64,000 nt of DNA from Proteiniphilum sp. X52 (GTDB taxonomy: Bacteria; Bacteroidota; Bacteroidia; Bacteroidales; Dysgonomonadaceae), in the NCBI RefSeq assembly GCF_003712195.1, contig NZ_RDSD01000012.1, positions 62,001 to 126,000 on the forward strand, given 5' to 3'. A program made the position numbers and the translations under genes. Positions 51,683-61,636 of this stretch are shown piece by piece (the stretch's first letter is position 1; the number at the start of each line of letters is the position of its first letter). Below the pieces are notes generated by a model, which worked only from the letters and a program-made list of their open reading frames with translations, did not search any database and was not told the DNA's origin.

Positions 51683-54388
51683 ATGTCTCCCAAATTACCT
51701 AACGACGACGATATAAAAGAGAGAGAGGAAAGTATGGAAGAAGATGAAACCCTTCTTTCCTCCGAGTCTTTCTCCGGCTCCAAAGTGCCGGTAAGGCTGG
51801 GCGACGACAGCTCGCTCAACCTCTCCAAGATGTATCAGAATTGGTTCCTCGATTACGCTTCCTACGTGATCCTCGAACGTGCCGTGCCGCATATCTTCGA
51901 TGGTCTCAAGCCGGTACAGCGCCGTATCCTGCACGCCATGAAGCGGATGGATGACGGCCGCTACAACAAGGTCGCCAATATCATCGGGACGACCATGCAA
52001 TACCACCCGCACGGCGACGCTTCCATTGGCGACGCTCTGGTTCAGCTTGGACAGAAAGATCTGCTGATCGATTGTCAGGGTAACTGGGGGAATATCCTTA
52101 CCGGCGACGGTGCTGCCGCGCCGCGTTATATCGAGGCGCGACTCAACAAATTTGCCCTTGAAGTGCTCTTCAATCCCAAGACTACCGAGTGGAAAGCATC
52201 TTATGACGGCCGGAACAAGGAGCCGGTCACGCTCCCCGCCAAATTCCCTCTCCTTCTGGTGCAGGGAGCGGAAGGGATCGCTGTGGGCCTCTCTTCCAAA
52301 ATATTGCCTCACAACTTCAACGAGGTATGCGATGCCGCCGTAAATTACCTGAACGAGGAAGAGTTTACATTATATCCTGACTTCCAAACCGGAGGATATA
52401 TCGACGTTGAGAAATACAACGATGGTGAAAGGGGTGGGTCGGTGAAGATCCGTACTACCATCTCAAAAATAGATAACAAGACCTTGGTCATAAAAGATAT
52501 CCCTTACGGAAAGACTACCGCGGGGCTGGTGGACTCCATCCTTAAGGCGAACGACAAAGGGAAGATCAAGATCAGAAAGGTGGATGACATCACGGCGCAA
52601 AATGTGGAGATCCAGGTACAACTGGCCCCCGGCGTTTCTTCCGACAAGACGATCGATGCCCTCTATGCCTTTACCGATTGTGAGATCAGCATCTCTCCCA
52701 ACTGCTGTGTCATTGACGACAACAGGCCGCATTTTCTTACCGTGAGCGACGTATTGCGCTCCTCCGTCGATACCACGCGGGAGCTGCTGCGCCGTGAGCT
52801 GGAGATCGAAAAAGGTGAAAAGCAGGAAGCGCTCCTTTTCGCGTCACTCGAAAAATTATTTATTGAAGAAAGGATCTACAAGGATAAGGAGTTCGAGAAC
52901 GCGAAAAACATGGATATCGCCGTGGCGCATATCGATCAACGGCTCGAGCCCTATAAACCCTCTTTTCTTCGTGAAATCACCCGGGAGGACATCCTTAAGC
53001 TGATGGAGATCAGAATGGGACGTATCCTCAAATTCAACTCCGACAAGTCGGATGAGTTGATTGCCAAACTCAGGGAAGAGATCGGCGAGATCGATCATAA
53101 CCTCAACCATTTGGTTGATTACACCATCGCATGGTTCCTGATGCTCAAAGAAAAGTATGGAAAGAATTTCCCGCGCCGCACCATCATCCGCAGTTTCGAG
53201 AATATCGAGGCCACCAAGGTGGTCGAAGCCAATGAAAAACTCTATATAAATCGTGAAGAGGGTTTCATTGGTACCGGCATGAAAAAGGACGAGTTTGTCT
53301 GCAACTGCTCCGATATCGACGATATCATTGTCTTCTTCAAGGACGGCAAATACAAGGTGGTGAAGGTGAGTGATAAGATGTTCGTCGGTAAAGGCATCCT
53401 CCATGCAGGGGTCTTTAAGCGGAATGATAAACGTACCATCTACAATGTGGTGTACCGCGATGGCAAGAAAGCGCCGCACTACATTAAACGGTTTGCCGTT
53501 ATAGGCGTCAACCGCGACAAGGAATATGACCTGACCCGTGGTAAACCGGGCTCGCGCATCGCTTACTTTAGTGTTAATCCCAACGGAGAGGCCGAAACGA
53601 TCAAGGTAATCCTCAAGCCTAAGCCGCGTATGCGTATCCTCCAGTTCGAGAAAGATTTCAGTGAGATAGAGATCAAGGGGAGACAAGCTATGGGGAATAT
53701 TCTTACTAAAGCCGAGGTATACCGCATTCAGCTTAAACAGAAAGGGGTGTCAACGCTCGGCGGCCGCAAGGTGTGGTTCGACCCCGACGTCTTCCGCCTC
53801 AACTACGAAGGCAGTGGTAAATTCCTGGGTGAATTCCAGGGTGACGACATGATCCTGGTGGTCACTACCGAAGGCGAATACTATATCTGTAATTTCGACC
53901 TCACGAATCACTTTCCACATAATATACTCCATATTGGGAAGTTTGATGAACATAAGGTATGGACGGCGGCACTCTTTGACGCCGACCAGGGTTATGCCTA
54001 TCTTAAACGGTTTACCTTTGAACCTTCTGAGAAACCGCTTCGCTTTGTGGGCGATAACGCCGATTCCCGCTTGTTCTTGCTCACCGATACGGTTTACCCA
54101 AGGGTGAAAGCCGTCTTTGGAGGGCATGACGACTTCAGGGAACCGCTGGAAATCGACGTGGAGGAATTTATCGGTGTGAAAAGTTACAAGGCAAAAGGGA
54201 AACGCGTATCCAATCATGAGGTGGTGAAGGTGGAGGAACTGGAACCGCTCCGTTTCCCCGAACCCGAAGAGGAGCCGCAACAGACAATGGAAGTGGAGAT
54301 CGGTGAGGAGAACGGTGAAAATGGTGAACACGATATTTCCGATGCGGATCTGCGTGACCAGATCACTGGCCAGATGAAGTTGTTTTAA
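51683..54388 (+). CDS. parC: DNA topoisomerase IV subunit A (ParC-like)
   Basis: A 901-residue type IIA topoisomerase A subunit. RAVPHIFDGLKPVQRRILHAM and MQYHPHGDASIGDALV form the winged helix; the catalytic Tyr is in AAPRYIEARL. The C-terminal half has beta-propeller-like repeats but no clear GyrA-box (QRRGGKG), which argues for ParC over GyrA. The last 60 residues are strongly acidic. It cuts and reseals DNA with ParE to separate daughter chromosomes and is the quinolone target. The start ATG is preceded by a 150-nt leader. No parE is in the window. Confidence 0.9.
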   Translation: MSPKLPNDDDIKEREESMEEDETLLSSESFSGSKVPVRLGDDSSLNLSKMYQNWFLDYASYVILERAVPHIFDGLKPVQRRILHAMKRMDDGRYNKVANIIGTTMQYHPHGDASIGDALVQLGQKDLLIDCQGNWGNILTGDGAAAPRYIEARLNKFALEVLFNPKTTEWKASYDGRNKEPVTLPAKFPLLLVQGAEGIAVGLSSKILPHNFNEVCDAAVNYLNEEEFTLYPDFQTGGYIDVEKYNDGERGGSVKIRTTISKIDNKTLVIKDIPYGKTTAGLVDSILKANDKGKIKIRKVDDITAQNVEIQVQLAPGVSSDKTIDALYAFTDCEISISPNCCVIDDNRPHFLTVSDVLRSSVDTTRELLRRELEIEKGEKQEALLFASLEKLFIEERIYKDKEFENAKNMDIAVAHIDQRLEPYKPSFLREITREDILKLMEIRMGRILKFNSDKSDELIAKLREEIGEIDHNLNHLVDYTIAWFLMLKEKYGKNFPRRTIIRSFENIEATKVVEANEKLYINREEGFIGTGMKKDEFVCNCSDIDDIIVFFKDGKYKVVKVSDKMFVGKGILHAGVFKRNDKRTIYNVVYRDGKKAPHYIKRFAVIGVNRDKEYDLTRGKPGSRIAYFSVNPNGEAETIKVILKPKPRMRILQFEKDFSEIEIKGRQAMGNILTKAEVYRIQLKQKGVSTLGGRKVWFDPDVFRLNYEGSGKFLGEFQGDDMILVVTTEGEYYICNFDLTNHFPHNILHIGKFDEHKVWTAALFDADQGYAYLKRFTFEPSEKPLRFVGDNADSRLFLLTDTVYPRVKAVFGGHDDFREPLEIDVEEFIGVKSYKAKGKRVSNHEVVKVEELEPLRFPEPEEEPQQTMEVEIGEENGENGEHDISDADLRDQITGQMKLF

Positions 54389-54409
54389 CTCCGCAGAGAC
54401 AAAAATAAG

Positions 54410-55255
54410 ATGAAGAAAACAGCGCTATTGCTTAGTATATGGATGGGCGTTCTTTGCGTGACGGTTTCACAGGAGAATCGCTCACCTATGCTTCCGGCAA
54501 GCCCTGTCAACCAAGCCACCCTTTTGGGTGTCGGAAAAGCGTTTCTCAACGACAGCTACCTTTCGCCGCTTCAATATGGCGGAATCAGCCTGTCTCTCAT
54601 GCATGACCGTATTCAGGGAACTCCCTGTTTTAACGGCAACCTGCTCCTGCAGCAACAGTTCCTCATACAGACGGCCATCACCAAAAATCCCACAGCCTCG
54701 GCGTCGGAATATTACGGCGATCTCGATTACCGGCTTACCGGGTTTTATCCACTGTTTGCCGGCTCCAATCTGAGGCTCTATGGTGGAGCAGGATGGGTAG
54801 CCTCACTGGGGGGTATATACAACGTGCGAAACTCCAATAATCCCGGTTCACTGAAGGTGTCTGCCAATCTCAACCTTTCGGCTATGGCTATCTACAACTG
54901 GAAGATACTCACCTTCCGGTGGCAGCTCGCCACGCCTTTTGCCGGTATGTTCTTTTCCCCTGAGTACGGACATTCTTATTACGAGATATTCACCCTCGGC
55001 AATAACAAAGGAACTATCCATTTCGGATCCTTCCATAACCAACAGGCATTGCGCAACTATTTGTCGGTCGATGTGCCTGTGTATAACATGACCCTCCGCG
55101 CGGCCTATCTGGGTGATTACTATAACACCCGGGTGAACGGGCTTGACACCAGGATTATATCCCATCAGTTCATGGTCGGTCTTGCCGTGGAGTCTCTCAA
55201 TTTCGGGGGGAAAAAGGTGCGTGGTAATCCCTCGCTCCCATCTGTGTATTATTAG
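54410..55255 (+). CDS. Predicted outer-membrane protein (DUF3316-like)
   Basis: A 281-residue protein with a signal peptide (cleavage near VSQEN). The mature part is rich in alternating beta-strand patterns with aromatic residues (LRLYGGAGWVASLGG, MTLRAAYLGDYYNTRVNG), consistent with a small beta-barrel, and resembles DUF3316 proteins of Bacteroidales; the match is from memory and moderate. It follows parC by 21 bp and is probably co-transcribed. Function unknown. Confidence 0.7.
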   Translation: MKKTALLLSIWMGVLCVTVSQENRSPMLPASPVNQATLLGVGKAFLNDSYLSPLQYGGISLSLMHDRIQGTPCFNGNLLLQQQFLIQTAITKNPTASASEYYGDLDYRLTGFYPLFAGSNLRLYGGAGWVASLGGIYNVRNSNNPGSLKVSANLNLSAMAIYNWKILTFRWQLATPFAGMFFSPEYGHSYYEIFTLGNNKGTIHFGSFHNQQALRNYLSVDVPVYNMTLRAAYLGDYYNTRVNGLDTRIISHQFMVGLAVESLNFGGKKVRGNPSLPSVYY

Positions 55256-55354
55256 TGGAATGCAGAGCGGGAGAGGAGGTGACCGGGCAGAAAAGGAGGA
55301 TTTGAAAATTGAATGGTTCGCGCGATTTGAATCCGATATCCCAAATATAAAAAT

Positions 55355-56527
55355 ATGCGATATAATTTTGATGAAATAGTAGATCGTTCCGGCACTGATG
55401 CCGTCAAACTGGAGAAGTTGAAGCCTGTCTTTGGGCATGAGGATCTTATCCCGCTCTGGGTGGCCGACATGGATTTCAAGTCCCCCCCCGCTATCATAGA
55501 AGCGCTGAGACAACGTGTGGAGCATGGTCTCTTTGGTTATACCCTTCCTTCGGAGGCGTATGCTTCTTCTATTGTCAATTGGCTCGAAAGACGCCACCGT
55601 TGGCAGGTACAAGAGCAGCATGTCAACTTTGTACCCGGAGTGGTCAAAGGATTTGCTTTTGCCATCGATGAATTTACAGCGAAAGGTGATAAAATCATCA
55701 TCCAGCCGCCTGTGTATCATCCATTCCGTATTGTCACCGCGTCTCTTGGGCGTGAGGTGGTCCACAATCCGCTTATTCTCGAGAATGGGCGGTACAAGAT
55801 GGATTTCGAAGGTTTGCGCGGGATCGTTTCGGATAGCGACTGCAAGATGTTAATCCTTTGTAATCCTCATAACCCGGGTGGCAGGGCCTGGTCACCCCAA
55901 GAATTGGGAGAGTTGGCGGATATCTGCCACGAGAATAACATACTGGTCGTTTCCGACGAGATACATGCCGATATGGCGTTGCCGGGATACCGGCACACAC
56001 CCTTTGCTTCGGTGTCCGCAAAGGCGGAAGAGATCTCGCTCACACTTATGGCACCCAGCAAAACATTCAATATTGCCGGCATTGTCAGCTCATTCGCGGT
56101 CATCCCCAACAAAACAATCAGGGAAAGATACCTTGCCTATCTCGAACCGCGTGAGTTGCAGCAGGGCACTATCTTTGCTTTCACCGCCACCCGTGCCGCC
56201 TACGACGAATGTGAGGAGTGGCTCGACCAGATGCTTGATTATGTGCAGGCCAACATCGATTTTGTGAATGATTATCTACAAGAGAATATCCCGCAGATAA
56301 AGGCAATCATGCCCCAAGCCTCTTTCCTGGTATGGCTCGACTGTCGCGCGCTTAACCGGTCACAACCGGAACTTGTAAATCTTTTCGTGGAAAAAGCCCG
56401 CCTGGCGTTAAACGACGGCGCTATGTTCGGCCCGGGCGGAGAGGGGTTCATGCGTCTTAATGTGGGATGTCCGCGAGCCATCCTTGAAAAGGGATTAAAT
56501 AATTTAAAAAAAGCAGTACACCCCTAA
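55355..56527 (+). CDS. MalY/PatB-type PLP-dependent C-S lyase
   Basis: A 390-residue fold-type I enzyme. MalY/PatB traits: PLWVADMDFKSPPAIIEALRQR (about 29-50), HGLFGYT, LCNPHNPGGRAW, VVSDEIHADM with the PLP-ring Asp, and the PLP Lys in APSKTFNIAG (about 229-238). These enzymes cleave cystathionine or cysteine conjugates to a thiol, pyruvate and ammonia. Possible H2S or thiol producer from amino acids. The start is about 100 bp downstream of the outer-membrane protein gene. Confidence 0.92.
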   Translation: MRYNFDEIVDRSGTDAVKLEKLKPVFGHEDLIPLWVADMDFKSPPAIIEALRQRVEHGLFGYTLPSEAYASSIVNWLERRHRWQVQEQHVNFVPGVVKGFAFAIDEFTAKGDKIIIQPPVYHPFRIVTASLGREVVHNPLILENGRYKMDFEGLRGIVSDSDCKMLILCNPHNPGGRAWSPQELGELADICHENNILVVSDEIHADMALPGYRHTPFASVSAKAEEISLTLMAPSKTFNIAGIVSSFAVIPNKTIRERYLAYLEPRELQQGTIFAFTATRAAYDECEEWLDQMLDYVQANIDFVNDYLQENIPQIKAIMPQASFLVWLDCRALNRSQPELVNLFVEKARLALNDGAMFGPGGEGFMRLNVGCPRAILEKGLNNLKKAVHP

Positions 56528-56648
56528 ACATCGGGGCCGCTCAGTTGTTTAAGAAGGATGGAAAGGAGTGGGAAAGAGGGAAAGTCATGGTTGCAATCGG
56601 ACAACTTACGAAACTTGAAATACAATTATAATTTATAAATAAGAAACA

Positions 56649-57266
56649 ATGCGAATCACGGACAACAAATATGTCACCGTTACCTATGACCTTAATGTGG
56701 GTGAAGGTGAGGAACGGGAATTGATGGAACGGGCAACAGCCCAGCAACCGCTGGAATTTATTTTCGGCACAAACTCCATGCTCGAAGCCTTCGAGAATCA
56801 ACTAAGAGGGCTTTCCCAAGGTGATAAATTCTCTTTCCGGCTCACTCCGGAAGAGGCTTATGGTGATTACGACGATGCCAAGGTGGTTGAACTGCCCAAA
56901 AATATCTTCGAAATTGATGGGAAAATCGATGAAGGAGTGCTCTTTGAGGGGAATACCCTTCCCATGATGGACTCTTCCGGAAACCGCCTTGACGGGTCTG
57001 TGGTTTCAGTCGGCGATGATGTGGTTATTATGGACTTTAATCATCCGCTGGCAGGTGAGATCATGCATTTCGAAGGAACCGTGATGGGCGTGCGGGAAGC
57101 CTCCGTCGAAGAGATCGCCGCTCTTTTTTCCGGGGGCGGTTGCGGTTGTGGATCCGGCGGTTGCGGTTCGGCGGATGAAGGTGGCTGTGGCTGCGGTTCT
57201 TCCGGCGAAAGTCAGGCCGGAGGCGGAGGCTGTGGTTGTGGGGCGGGTGGTTGCGGAAGTTGCTGA
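56649..57266 (+). CDS. SlyD-like FKBP peptidyl-prolyl isomerase with Cys/Gly-rich tail
   Basis: A 205-residue protein. The FKBP domain (about 5-70 and 120-150) is interrupted by the 'insert in flap' chaperone domain (about 75-118), the SlyD arrangement, with GTNSMLEAFENQLRGLSQGDKFSF and GNRLDGSVVSVGDDVVIMDFNHPLAG. After residue 160 comes a tail of about 45 residues made largely of Gly with nine Cys in CGCG and GGCG motifs. E. coli SlyD has a His/Cys tail that binds nickel; here there is no His, so a soft-metal or cluster-delivery role is a fair guess. Confidence 0.92.
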   Translation: MRITDNKYVTVTYDLNVGEGEERELMERATAQQPLEFIFGTNSMLEAFENQLRGLSQGDKFSFRLTPEEAYGDYDDAKVVELPKNIFEIDGKIDEGVLFEGNTLPMMDSSGNRLDGSVVSVGDDVVIMDFNHPLAGEIMHFEGTVMGVREASVEEIAALFSGGGCGCGSGGCGSADEGGCGCGSSGESQAGGGGCGCGAGGCGSC

Positions 57267-57377
57267 TTCCGCTTTCATCACTTAATCGAAATAGCGCCGG
57301 CGATGCCGACACGGGATTAGTTTATCGGAAACGCTCGGCCTGCCCGGACTGCAAGGAGAGTCAAATTATACAACCCC

Positions 57378-59471
57378 ATGTTATTATCATTAGACTTGTC
57401 ACTCCCAATCACCAATCCTACGGTGCAGTTTCTGATCCTGTTCGTGATCGTGTTATTTGCGCCCATCCTGTTCAATAAGATCAGAATACCTTCTCTGATG
57501 GGACTTATCATCGCCGGGGCTGTGATCGGTCCCTATGGGGCAGGGTTGATGTTACGGGACAGTAACATGATCATGTTGGGTAACGCGGGGTTGCTCTATA
57601 TCATGTTCCTTGCCGGCATAGAGATTGACGTGGCCGAATTCAGGAAGAACAGCTCAAAGAGTTTGGTGTTCGGAATGCTCACTTTCTCCATTCCCATGAT
57701 CATCGGCACCTTTGCGGGCTTGTACCTGCTCAACCTCACACTTATTTCATCCATACTGCTGGCAAGTATGTTTGCTTCCCATACGTTGGTGGCCTATCCT
57801 ATCATCAGTAAACTGGGAGCGGGAAAGAACAGGGCGGTGACTGTCGCGGTAGGAGGGACAATGATCACCGACACGCTGGCACTGCTGGTGCTGGCCGTTA
57901 TTGTCAGCATGAATGAGGGACAGGTCACCCCGGCCTTCTGGACAGAGATGACCCTCTCGTTGGTCCTTTTTTCACTGGTCGTCGTTTTTCTTTTTCCCGT
58001 TGTCGGAAGATGGTTCTTCAAGAAATTTCATGACAGCACCTCGCAATTCATTTTTGTGCTGACGATGATATTCCTTGGCGGGTTTTTGGCCGAACTGGCC
58101 GGAATTGAGGCGATCATCGGGGCTTTCCTCGCCGGACTTTCCATGAACAGGCTTATCCCTCATGTTTCTTCATTGATGAACAGGATCGGCTTCGTGGGAA
58201 ACGCCATCTTTATTCCCATATTCCTCATCAGTGTGGGGATGCTTATTGATTACCATGCCTTTATCACTGGATTCGAAACCCTTAAAGTGGCAGCGGTAAT
58301 GACAGTGGTGGCCATTCTTGCCAAGTTTCTGGCTGCATGGGCTACACAAAAGATTTACGGTTATACCAAAGCCGAACGCATGCTTATCTTCGGACTCAGC
58401 AACGCCCAGGCAGCCGCCACCTTGGCCGCAATAATGGTGGGACACAGGGTGGGCTTACTCGATGATAGTATCCTCAACGGCACGATTGTCATGATCCTTG
58501 TCACATGCACTATCGCCTCTTTCCGTGCACAAAAGGGGGCTGTGGAGGTCTCCCTCTCAGAGGGGGTGGTAAAAGAGGAAGAAGGGAATCCGGACGAACG
58601 TATCCTTATTCCTGTCGCCAATAAAGACACGCTCAGAGACTTGATCGATCTTAGCCTGACGATAAAATCCAAGGCGAATGTCGACAACCTTTACGCGCTC
58701 AATATCATCAAAAGTAATGAGTCCACACCTGAGACGGAGAAAGCTTCGGAAAAATTACTTGAAGAGGCTGTTCTGCTGGGTGCCGGCGCCGACACAGTCA
58801 TTCAGCCTCTGCAACGTTACGACATGAACATACTCAACGGAATCCTGGGAGTAGTGAAAAAATATGCTATCACCGATATTGTGATGGGACTTCACGTGAA
58901 GCAGGAGATATCGGAGTCTTTCCTTGGCAATCTCGTGGAAGGAGTGCTTCATAAGTGTCAATCCACTCTTTTCGTGTATAAAGCCATACAGCCATTGGGT
59001 ACGATTAAACGCAGGCTGGTTATCATCCCTCCCAATGCCGAGAAAGAGGTCGGTTTTTCACTCTGGTTGTCCAAAATATGGAATTTAGGCCGTAACTCGG
59101 GCGGGAAACTAAGTTTCCACGCCGCCGATGAGGTCCTCGATATCCTTCGCTATGTGCGCAAGAAACATCCTATAGATGCGGAATTTAATGCGTTTAGTGA
59201 TTGGAAAGAACTTGCCGGGCTGGCAAAAGAGGTCGGAAAAGATGATGGATTGGTTATCGTGATGAGCCGCCAGCGGAAGATATCCTATGATCCTGCTATG
59301 CGTAATATCCCCGATTACATCAACAAGCATTTCAAAGATAGCAATTTTATGTTGCTTTATCCGGTACAATCCACCTCCGTGGAAGATTATCACAACGATA
59401 TGATCAATGCCTCACTGATAACGCCTGTTCGCAACCAGGATGGATTGGGTGCCACCTTTGATAAGCGATAA
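57378..59471 (+). CDS. Kef/CPA2-type cation:proton antiporter with C-terminal USP-like domains
   Basis: A 697-residue protein. Residues 1-385 contain about 12 transmembrane helices of the Na+/H+ exchanger fold, with LMGLIIAGAVIGPYGAG (conserved helix), GLLYIMFLAGIEID and GGFLAELAGIEAIIGAFLAGLSMNRLIP. Residues 400-690 are cytoplasmic and look like two universal-stress-protein domains in tandem (ERILIPVANKDTLRDLIDLS and RRLVIIPPNAEKEVGFSLWLSKI). No RCK/TrkA-N domain is present, unlike KefB/KefC. It probably exchanges Na+ or K+ for H+ with nucleotide-sensitive regulation (inference). Confidence 0.9.
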   Translation: MLLSLDLSLPITNPTVQFLILFVIVLFAPILFNKIRIPSLMGLIIAGAVIGPYGAGLMLRDSNMIMLGNAGLLYIMFLAGIEIDVAEFRKNSSKSLVFGMLTFSIPMIIGTFAGLYLLNLTLISSILLASMFASHTLVAYPIISKLGAGKNRAVTVAVGGTMITDTLALLVLAVIVSMNEGQVTPAFWTEMTLSLVLFSLVVVFLFPVVGRWFFKKFHDSTSQFIFVLTMIFLGGFLAELAGIEAIIGAFLAGLSMNRLIPHVSSLMNRIGFVGNAIFIPIFLISVGMLIDYHAFITGFETLKVAAVMTVVAILAKFLAAWATQKIYGYTKAERMLIFGLSNAQAAATLAAIMVGHRVGLLDDSILNGTIVMILVTCTIASFRAQKGAVEVSLSEGVVKEEEGNPDERILIPVANKDTLRDLIDLSLTIKSKANVDNLYALNIIKSNESTPETEKASEKLLEEAVLLGAGADTVIQPLQRYDMNILNGILGVVKKYAITDIVMGLHVKQEISESFLGNLVEGVLHKCQSTLFVYKAIQPLGTIKRRLVIIPPNAEKEVGFSLWLSKIWNLGRNSGGKLSFHAADEVLDILRYVRKKHPIDAEFNAFSDWKELAGLAKEVGKDDGLVIVMSRQRKISYDPAMRNIPDYINKHFKDSNFMLLYPVQSTSVEDYHNDMINASLITPVRNQDGLGATFDKR

Positions 59472-59533
59472 TACTTTGATATACTGCGCCCGACAACGGG
59501 TAATTGGTCATTTGGTAATTAGTAATTTTAAAG

Positions 59534-60613
59534 ATGAACACATTCGGAACAATATTCAGGTTGACATCCTTCGGAGAGTCGCATGGCGCGGCGGTGGGAG
59601 GTGTGATCGATGGCTGCCCTCCGGGATTGGAGCTTGATATGGATTTTATACAGTCGGAGCTCGACAGACGTCGTCCCGGTCAGTCCCGTATCACTACCCC
59701 GCGTAAGGAGGCGGACAAAGTGGAATTTCTTTCGGGAGTATTTGAAAATAAAACTACCGGCGCTCCTATCGGTTTCATCGTGAGGAACGAAAACCAGCAG
59801 TCGTCTGATTACGATAACATCAAAGAGGCTTTTCGCCCCTCACATGCCGATTTCACCTATCAGGAGAAGTATGGTATCCGCGACTATCGTGGTGGAGGAC
59901 GATCGTCGGCGCGGGAGACCATTGCCCGTGTGGTGGCCGGTGCTGTGGCGAAAATTTACCTCCGTCGTCTCAATATAGACATCACAGCCTATACTTCACA
60001 GGTGGGCGATATCGCATTGGAGAACGATTACAGGATATACGACCTTTCACGCGCGGAAGATAATTTTGTCCGTTGTCCCGATCCTCATGTCGCGGAACAG
60101 ATGATCAAATTGATTCAGGAAGTACGCTATCAGGGAGACACCATCGGCGGAACCATCACCGGTGTGATCAAAGGGACACCGGTGGGATGGGGTGAACCGG
60201 TATTTGGTAAACTCCATGCCATGCTCGGCTCGGCCATGTTGAGCATCAACGCTGTCAAAGGGTTCGAGTATGGCTCCGGTTTCGATGTGGCCGAGCGCGG
60301 TTCCCGGGTGAATGACTCTTTTTATAACGACAATGGCAGGGTGGCTACCCGCACTAACTATTCGGGTGGCATTCAAGCCGGTATTTCCAATGGGCAGGAT
60401 ATCTATTTCCGTGTAGCCTTCAAGCCGGTTTCCACTATCCTGCGGGAGCAGCGGACGGTGGATATGCAAGGCAACGACACGATCATTAAGGCACGCGGAC
60501 GACACGACCCTTGTGTGCTGCCCCGCGCGGTACCCATTGTCGAAGCCATGGCGGCTATCACCCTTCTGGATGCTTGTCTGCTCTCGAAAGCTACAGCACC
60601 GCTTCATCCGTGA
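59534..60613 (+). CDS. aroC: Chorismate synthase
   Basis: A 359-residue enzyme of the shikimate pathway. The three signature regions are clear: [22 protein letters not shown] at the start, [21 protein letters not shown] (about 115-135), and [19 protein letters not shown] (named region) near the end with flavin-binding residues. It converts EPSP to chorismate using reduced FMN. Confidence 0.98.
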   Translation: MNTFGTIFRLTSFGESHGAAVGGVIDGCPPGLELDMDFIQSELDRRRPGQSRITTPRKEADKVEFLSGVFENKTTGAPIGFIVRNENQQSSDYDNIKEAFRPSHADFTYQEKYGIRDYRGGGRSSARETIARVVAGAVAKIYLRRLNIDITAYTSQVGDIALENDYRIYDLSRAEDNFVRCPDPHVAEQMIKLIQEVRYQGDTIGGTITGVIKGTPVGWGEPVFGKLHAMLGSAMLSINAVKGFEYGSGFDVAERGSRVNDSFYNDNGRVATRTNYSGGIQAGISNGQDIYFRVAFKPVSTILREQRTVDMQGNDTIIKARGRHDPCVLPRAVPIVEAMAAITLLDACLLSKATAPLHP

Positions 60614-60667
60614 TTTGAACGGTGAAAACGGGAATTCCCCCGAAGGGGAGAAGTAAAACAGCGAATC

Positions 60668-61582
60668 ATGGAAAAACAGAGGGTTATGGAAAAACAGGAG
60701 GTTATGGGAAAGAAGCGGATCAAGGGAAAGATGGTGATTCTACTTTCGATGATGATGTTATCCCCGGTCTTCGCGCGGGAAATCAGTATGCCTCCTGAAG
60801 CGGTTTATACCGCAGAAGACCGGCTGATATTCGATCGTTACATTGCCTATGTCGGCCCGTGGCGATCAGCGCCTACTGACAGCCTGCTTGAAAAGACAGC
60901 TCTTTTCTTTTTGAATTTTCCTTATCGATCCCATACGCTGGAGATGCCCGGAGAGGAGAAGTTGGTGGTCAACCTGCGCGAATTCGACTGTACCACTTTC
61001 GTCGAATCGGTCATCGCGCTGGTTCGTACCGCCCGTTCGCAGAGCCCCGGTTTTGATATTTTCCTCCACGAGTTGCAACGTATCCGCTATCGCGAGGGCG
61101 ACCTGCGAGGATATGCCTCACGGCTTCATTATACATCCGACTGGTTTTATGATAACGAGAAGAAAGGGTTCTTGAAAAACAGCTCCGCCGGATTAGGCGG
61201 TATCCGTGAGGAGAAAACGATCGATTTCATGACTACCCATCGCAACGCTTACCGGCAATTGAAGAACGACGAAGTGCTGCTTCAGGAGATGCAAGTGATA
61301 GAAAACGGCATCAATGAGCGGAATGGATTATATTATCTGCCCAAAGAGTGTATAGCCGGTAAGGCCTCCCTGATCCCGCATATGTCCATGATTGCCTTTA
61401 CCACCAGTATTAAAGGGCTTGACGTCACCCATGTGGGATTTGCCTTTCAGGAGGAGGGCCGGCTCACTTTTATACATGCCTCATCCACGCGGGAAAAAGT
61501 GGTGATCGATCAAAAAACGCTCAGCGACTACTGTGCCGGTCAACCTTCCTGTACCGGCGTCGCCATCGCGGAAGTACTATAG
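60668..61582 (+). CDS. Secreted DUF1460 protein (amidase-like, NlpC/P60-like fold)
   Basis: A 304-residue protein with a signal peptide (cleavage after VFAREIS); the first 20 residues contain two MEK-x(3)-M-type repeats, so the internal Met at 60704 could be the real start. DUF1460 traits: LNFPYRSHTLEMPGEEKLVVNLREFDCTTFVESVIAL with the catalytic-type Cys in FDCTTFVE (about residue 108) and HVGFAFQEEGRLTFIHAS with the His. Members are thought to act on peptidoglycan peptides. It converges with the S41 protease gene with a 54-bp gap. Confidence 0.85.
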   Translation: MEKQRVMEKQEVMGKKRIKGKMVILLSMMMLSPVFAREISMPPEAVYTAEDRLIFDRYIAYVGPWRSAPTDSLLEKTALFFLNFPYRSHTLEMPGEEKLVVNLREFDCTTFVESVIALVRTARSQSPGFDIFLHELQRIRYREGDLRGYASRLHYTSDWFYDNEKKGFLKNSSAGLGGIREEKTIDFMTTHRNAYRQLKNDEVLLQEMQVIENGINERNGLYYLPKECIAGKASLIPHMSMIAFTTSIKGLDVTHVGFAFQEEGRLTFIHASSTREKVVIDQKTLSDYCAGQPSCTGVAIAEVL

Positions 61583-61636
61583 TCTCAGACTAAAAACACC
61601 TTTCCGCCATTCCTGCGCTCCACCTTTTTTCCTTTC

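Noticed and set aside
57253-57275. GCGGAA...TTCCGC hairpin at the end of the SlyD-like gene
   Set aside because: Six-base-pair stem with only TTTC after it and overlapping the coding end; too weak to call a terminator.
61580-61593. AGTCT-C-AGACT palindrome between the DUF1460 and S41 genes
   Set aside because: A 5-bp stem with one base between arms cannot form a hairpin, and no T-run of a terminator follows directly.
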